7,031 nucleotides of DNA, from the NCBI GenBank assembly GCA_007131895.1, contig SLPR01000552.1:1-7031 (forward strand). The letters are read 5' to 3'. The notes under the pieces were generated by a model, which saw nothing but the letters and a program-made list of their open reading frames with translations, made no database searches and was not told the DNA's origin. This DNA comes from Bacteroidales bacterium (GTDB lineage: Bacteria > Bacteroidota > Bacteroidia > Bacteroidales > UBA7960). The position numbers were made by a program, and so were the translations under genes. This document shows, piece by piece, positions 5,574 to 7,031 of the stretch (positions within the stretch are counted from its first letter, which is position 1; each line of letters starts with the position of its first letter).

Positions 5574-6665
5574 ATGTCAACCTCCGTTTCTTTCAATCAA
5601 ATTAAAGACCTTGAGTTCAAGAAGGTTCTAAATAAACGTGTTAACGATTATTTTTCTCAAGCCGGTATTTCGAAGCATTACAATGCAGCTATGATATTAA
5701 AATCCATCGTCATGCTCTCCTTGTATATCCTGCCTTTTATATTGATTCTCTCCGTAACTATGCCTTTCTGGATAGTGATGATAATTTATTTTATCATGGG
5801 AGTGGGTATTGCCGGGGTGGGTATGTCAGTAATGCATGATGGCAATCATTTTGGTTATTCCGGCAATCACCGCATCAATCGTTTAATGGGGCTTACCATG
5901 AACCTGTTGGGTGCAGATGCCTACAACTGGAAAATAAAACACAACAAGCTGCATCATGTTTTTACCAATATTTATGGCAAGGACGAGGATATCAACAGCC
6001 GTGTAATTCTTCGGTTTGCCTACGGTGCTCCCTTGAAGAAATACCATCGGTACCAGCATCTTTATGCATGGTTTTTTTATGCCATGATGACTTTTTCCAT
6101 GATTTTTGGAGATATTTCCAAGCGCATGAATTATCGCAAAAAGGGGATCACCAATATTTCCCCATCTGCCTACAGGCGCTCAATGGCCTGGTTGGTAGTT
6201 TCCAAGATACTGTATTTTGGGGTGTTTATTGCTGTGCCAATTCTGCTGACAGAATTGCTGTGGTGGCAGGTATTGGTTGGGTTTGTAATCATGAACCTGA
6301 CTGCAGGTACTATTCTTAGTCTTATCTTTCAGATGTCGCATGTTGTGGAAGGTCCTGATCAAATGAAGCCGGACGAAAAGGGGAACATAGAAATAGATGA
6401 CACGCTTATTGTACACCAGTTGAAAACTACCAGCGATTTCTCACGCGACAATAAAATTCTTTCCTGGTATGTGGGGGGGTTGAATTTTCAAATTGAACAT
6501 CATTTGTTTCCCAAAGTTTGTCATGTTCACTATCCGGCTATTTCGAAAATTGTAGAAAAAACTACTGCAGAGTTTGGTTTGCCCTTCCATGAGTTTGATG
6601 GTTTCTGGGATGCTTTCTCTTCACATTACAGAATACTGAAAAGACTTGGAGTACAAAAAATATAA
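5574..6665 (+). CDS. Membrane fatty acid desaturase (acyl-CoA/acyl-lipid type)
   Basis: This 363-residue di-iron integral-membrane desaturase introduces double bonds into acyl chains of membrane lipids. All three histidine boxes are present: HDGNH (88-92), HNKLHH (123-128) and QIEHH (306-310, followed by LFP). An additional conserved-looking His sits in QMSHVVEG (His256). Hydrophobic pairs at about 43-61 and 64-86, and at about 205-225 and 229-252, give the usual two membrane hairpins, with the boxes on the cytoplasmic side. The QIEHHLFP form of box 3 is that of linoleoyl-CoA/delta-6-like (front-end) desaturases, but there is no fused cytochrome b5 domain, so an external electron donor is needed. 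Regiospecificity cannot be read from sequence. The ATG at 5574 is preferred over the in-frame GTG at 5541. It is transcribed alone from the promoter at 5461-5493 and ends in a hairpin terminator. Confidence 0.93.
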   Translation: MSTSVSFNQIKDLEFKKVLNKRVNDYFSQAGISKHYNAAMILKSIVMLSLYILPFILILSVTMPFWIVMIIYFIMGVGIAGVGMSVMHDGNHFGYSGNHRINRLMGLTMNLLGADAYNWKIKHNKLHHVFTNIYGKDEDINSRVILRFAYGAPLKKYHRYQHLYAWFFYAMMTFSMIFGDISKRMNYRKKGITNISPSAYRRSMAWLVVSKILYFGVFIAVPILLTELLWWQVLVGFVIMNLTAGTILSLIFQMSHVVEGPDQMKPDEKGNIEIDDTLIVHQLKTTSDFSRDNKILSWYVGGLNFQIEHHLFPKVCHVHYPAISKIVEKTTAEFGLPFHEFDGFWDAFSSHYRILKRLGVQKI

Positions 6666-6701
6666 GACAAAGGGTTTTTAATTCATTTCCTGTGTCTTTT
6701 T
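6664..6701. terminator. Hairpin terminator after the desaturase gene, possibly bidirectional
   Basis: AAGACA-A-AGGG (6664-6674) pairs with TTCC-G-TGTCTT (6688-6698) with one A-G mismatch, one G-U pair and a 13-nt loop, and is followed by a T-run to 6701. It begins within the desaturase stop codon. On the minus strand the same hairpin is followed by ATATTTTTTG, so it could also end transcription of the convergent peptidase gene. Confidence 0.5.
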
Positions 6702-6780
6702 CTTCACCCTTTCGTTGCTAAGCAATGCAAAATTTTCATTTCCTCTCCACATTAGGTCTCGTTTTATTTTGCCATGTGCT

Positions 6781-7031
6781 TTACAGAATTCTTGCCAATT
6801 CGAAGTGCATCCCATCATGTCGTGAAAAGTGCCCGCCCCAGTAAAAACCATGCTCATTGGCTATCTCCACCAGCTCGCGCACCGATCCCTTTTGTCCTGC
6901 TTTGGGAGGGATAACACCCAGTCCGTTCCAGGCGGCATTGATGTCGAAAGCAATACCATAACTGTGTGAACTGAGGTTGGTAGCAGAACCCCTTATCATG
7001 CGGGGGTTGTAGGCTCCATCGTACGACAATA
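6781..7031 (-). CDS. M15-family peptidoglycan peptidase, C-terminal fragment
   Basis: The last 82 codons of a zinc peptidase are present; the gene enters from the right edge and no start lies in the window. The fragment carries the full zinc site of the D-Ala-D-Ala carboxypeptidase / L-Ala-D-Glu endopeptidase clan. Counting from the first complete visible codon (7027-7029), SSHSYGIAFDI (20-30) matches SxHxxGxAxD with ligands His22 and Asp29, and RHDGMHFE (70-77) gives DxxH with ligand His75 and probable catalytic Asp72. WGGHF (64-68) precedes it, as in VanY-like and phage endolysin-like members. The DxxH form rather than ExxH favours the L-Ala-D-Glu endopeptidase (M15C) branch. It is convergent with the desaturase gene and separated by 115 bp holding the shared terminator. 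It may be a housekeeping cell-wall enzyme or a prophage lysin; no other phage gene is visible. Confidence 0.88.
   Translation of the reverse strand, partial: LSYDGAYNPRMIRGSATNLSSHSYGIAFDINAAWNGLGVIPPKAGQKGSVRELVEIANEHGFYWGGHFSRHDGMHFELARIL

Overview
This window looks like a chromosomal segment from a member of the Bacteroidota. The basis is a DUF5687-type ABC permease, several start codons without a Shine-Dalgarno sequence, candidate -33/-7 promoters of the TTTG / TAnnTTTG kind, and lipoprotein signal peptides followed by short metal-binding proteins. This is inferred from sequence features only; the genus cannot be named. There are no tRNA or rRNA genes, CRISPR arrays or transposase genes.

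Layout. Positions 1-2776 (all minus strand) form a heavy-metal handling block. In transcription order it holds a small Cys/His-rich exported protein (2366-2776), a His/Asp-repeat lipoprotein (1959-2243), a CzcB/CusB-type periplasmic adaptor that is itself His-rich at both ends (198-1700), and the first 61 codons of a CzcA/CusA-type RND pump (1-183, running off the left edge). Between lipoprotein and adaptor lies a nested inverted repeat of about 148 bp whose arms share a single axis. Positions 2830-5025 (minus) hold a two-gene ABC exporter: a DUF5687-like membrane protein followed after 6 nt by its ATPase. Positions 5026-5573 contain no large gene, but include a possible tiny lipoprotein gene or remnant (5155-5277, minus), an inverted repeat and a good promoter for the next gene. 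Positions 5574-6665 (plus) encode a membrane fatty acid desaturase with all three histidine boxes, ending in a hairpin terminator. Positions 6781-7031 (minus, running off the right edge) hold the C-terminal part of an M15-family peptidoglycan peptidase.

How the genes work together. The likely reading of the left block is metal efflux with periplasmic buffering. Small exported His/Cys-rich proteins would bind a soft or borderline metal (copper, silver, zinc, cobalt or nickel cannot be separated here) and the adaptor-RND pair would export it. No outer-membrane channel or metal-responsive regulator is visible, so both must lie outside the window. The ABC exporter, desaturase and peptidase are separate envelope-related functions with no proven link to the metal block.

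The most unusual items are the coaxial palindrome at 1786-1933, the run of three consecutive His-rich exported proteins, and the overlooked 40-codon lipoprotein-like ORF.
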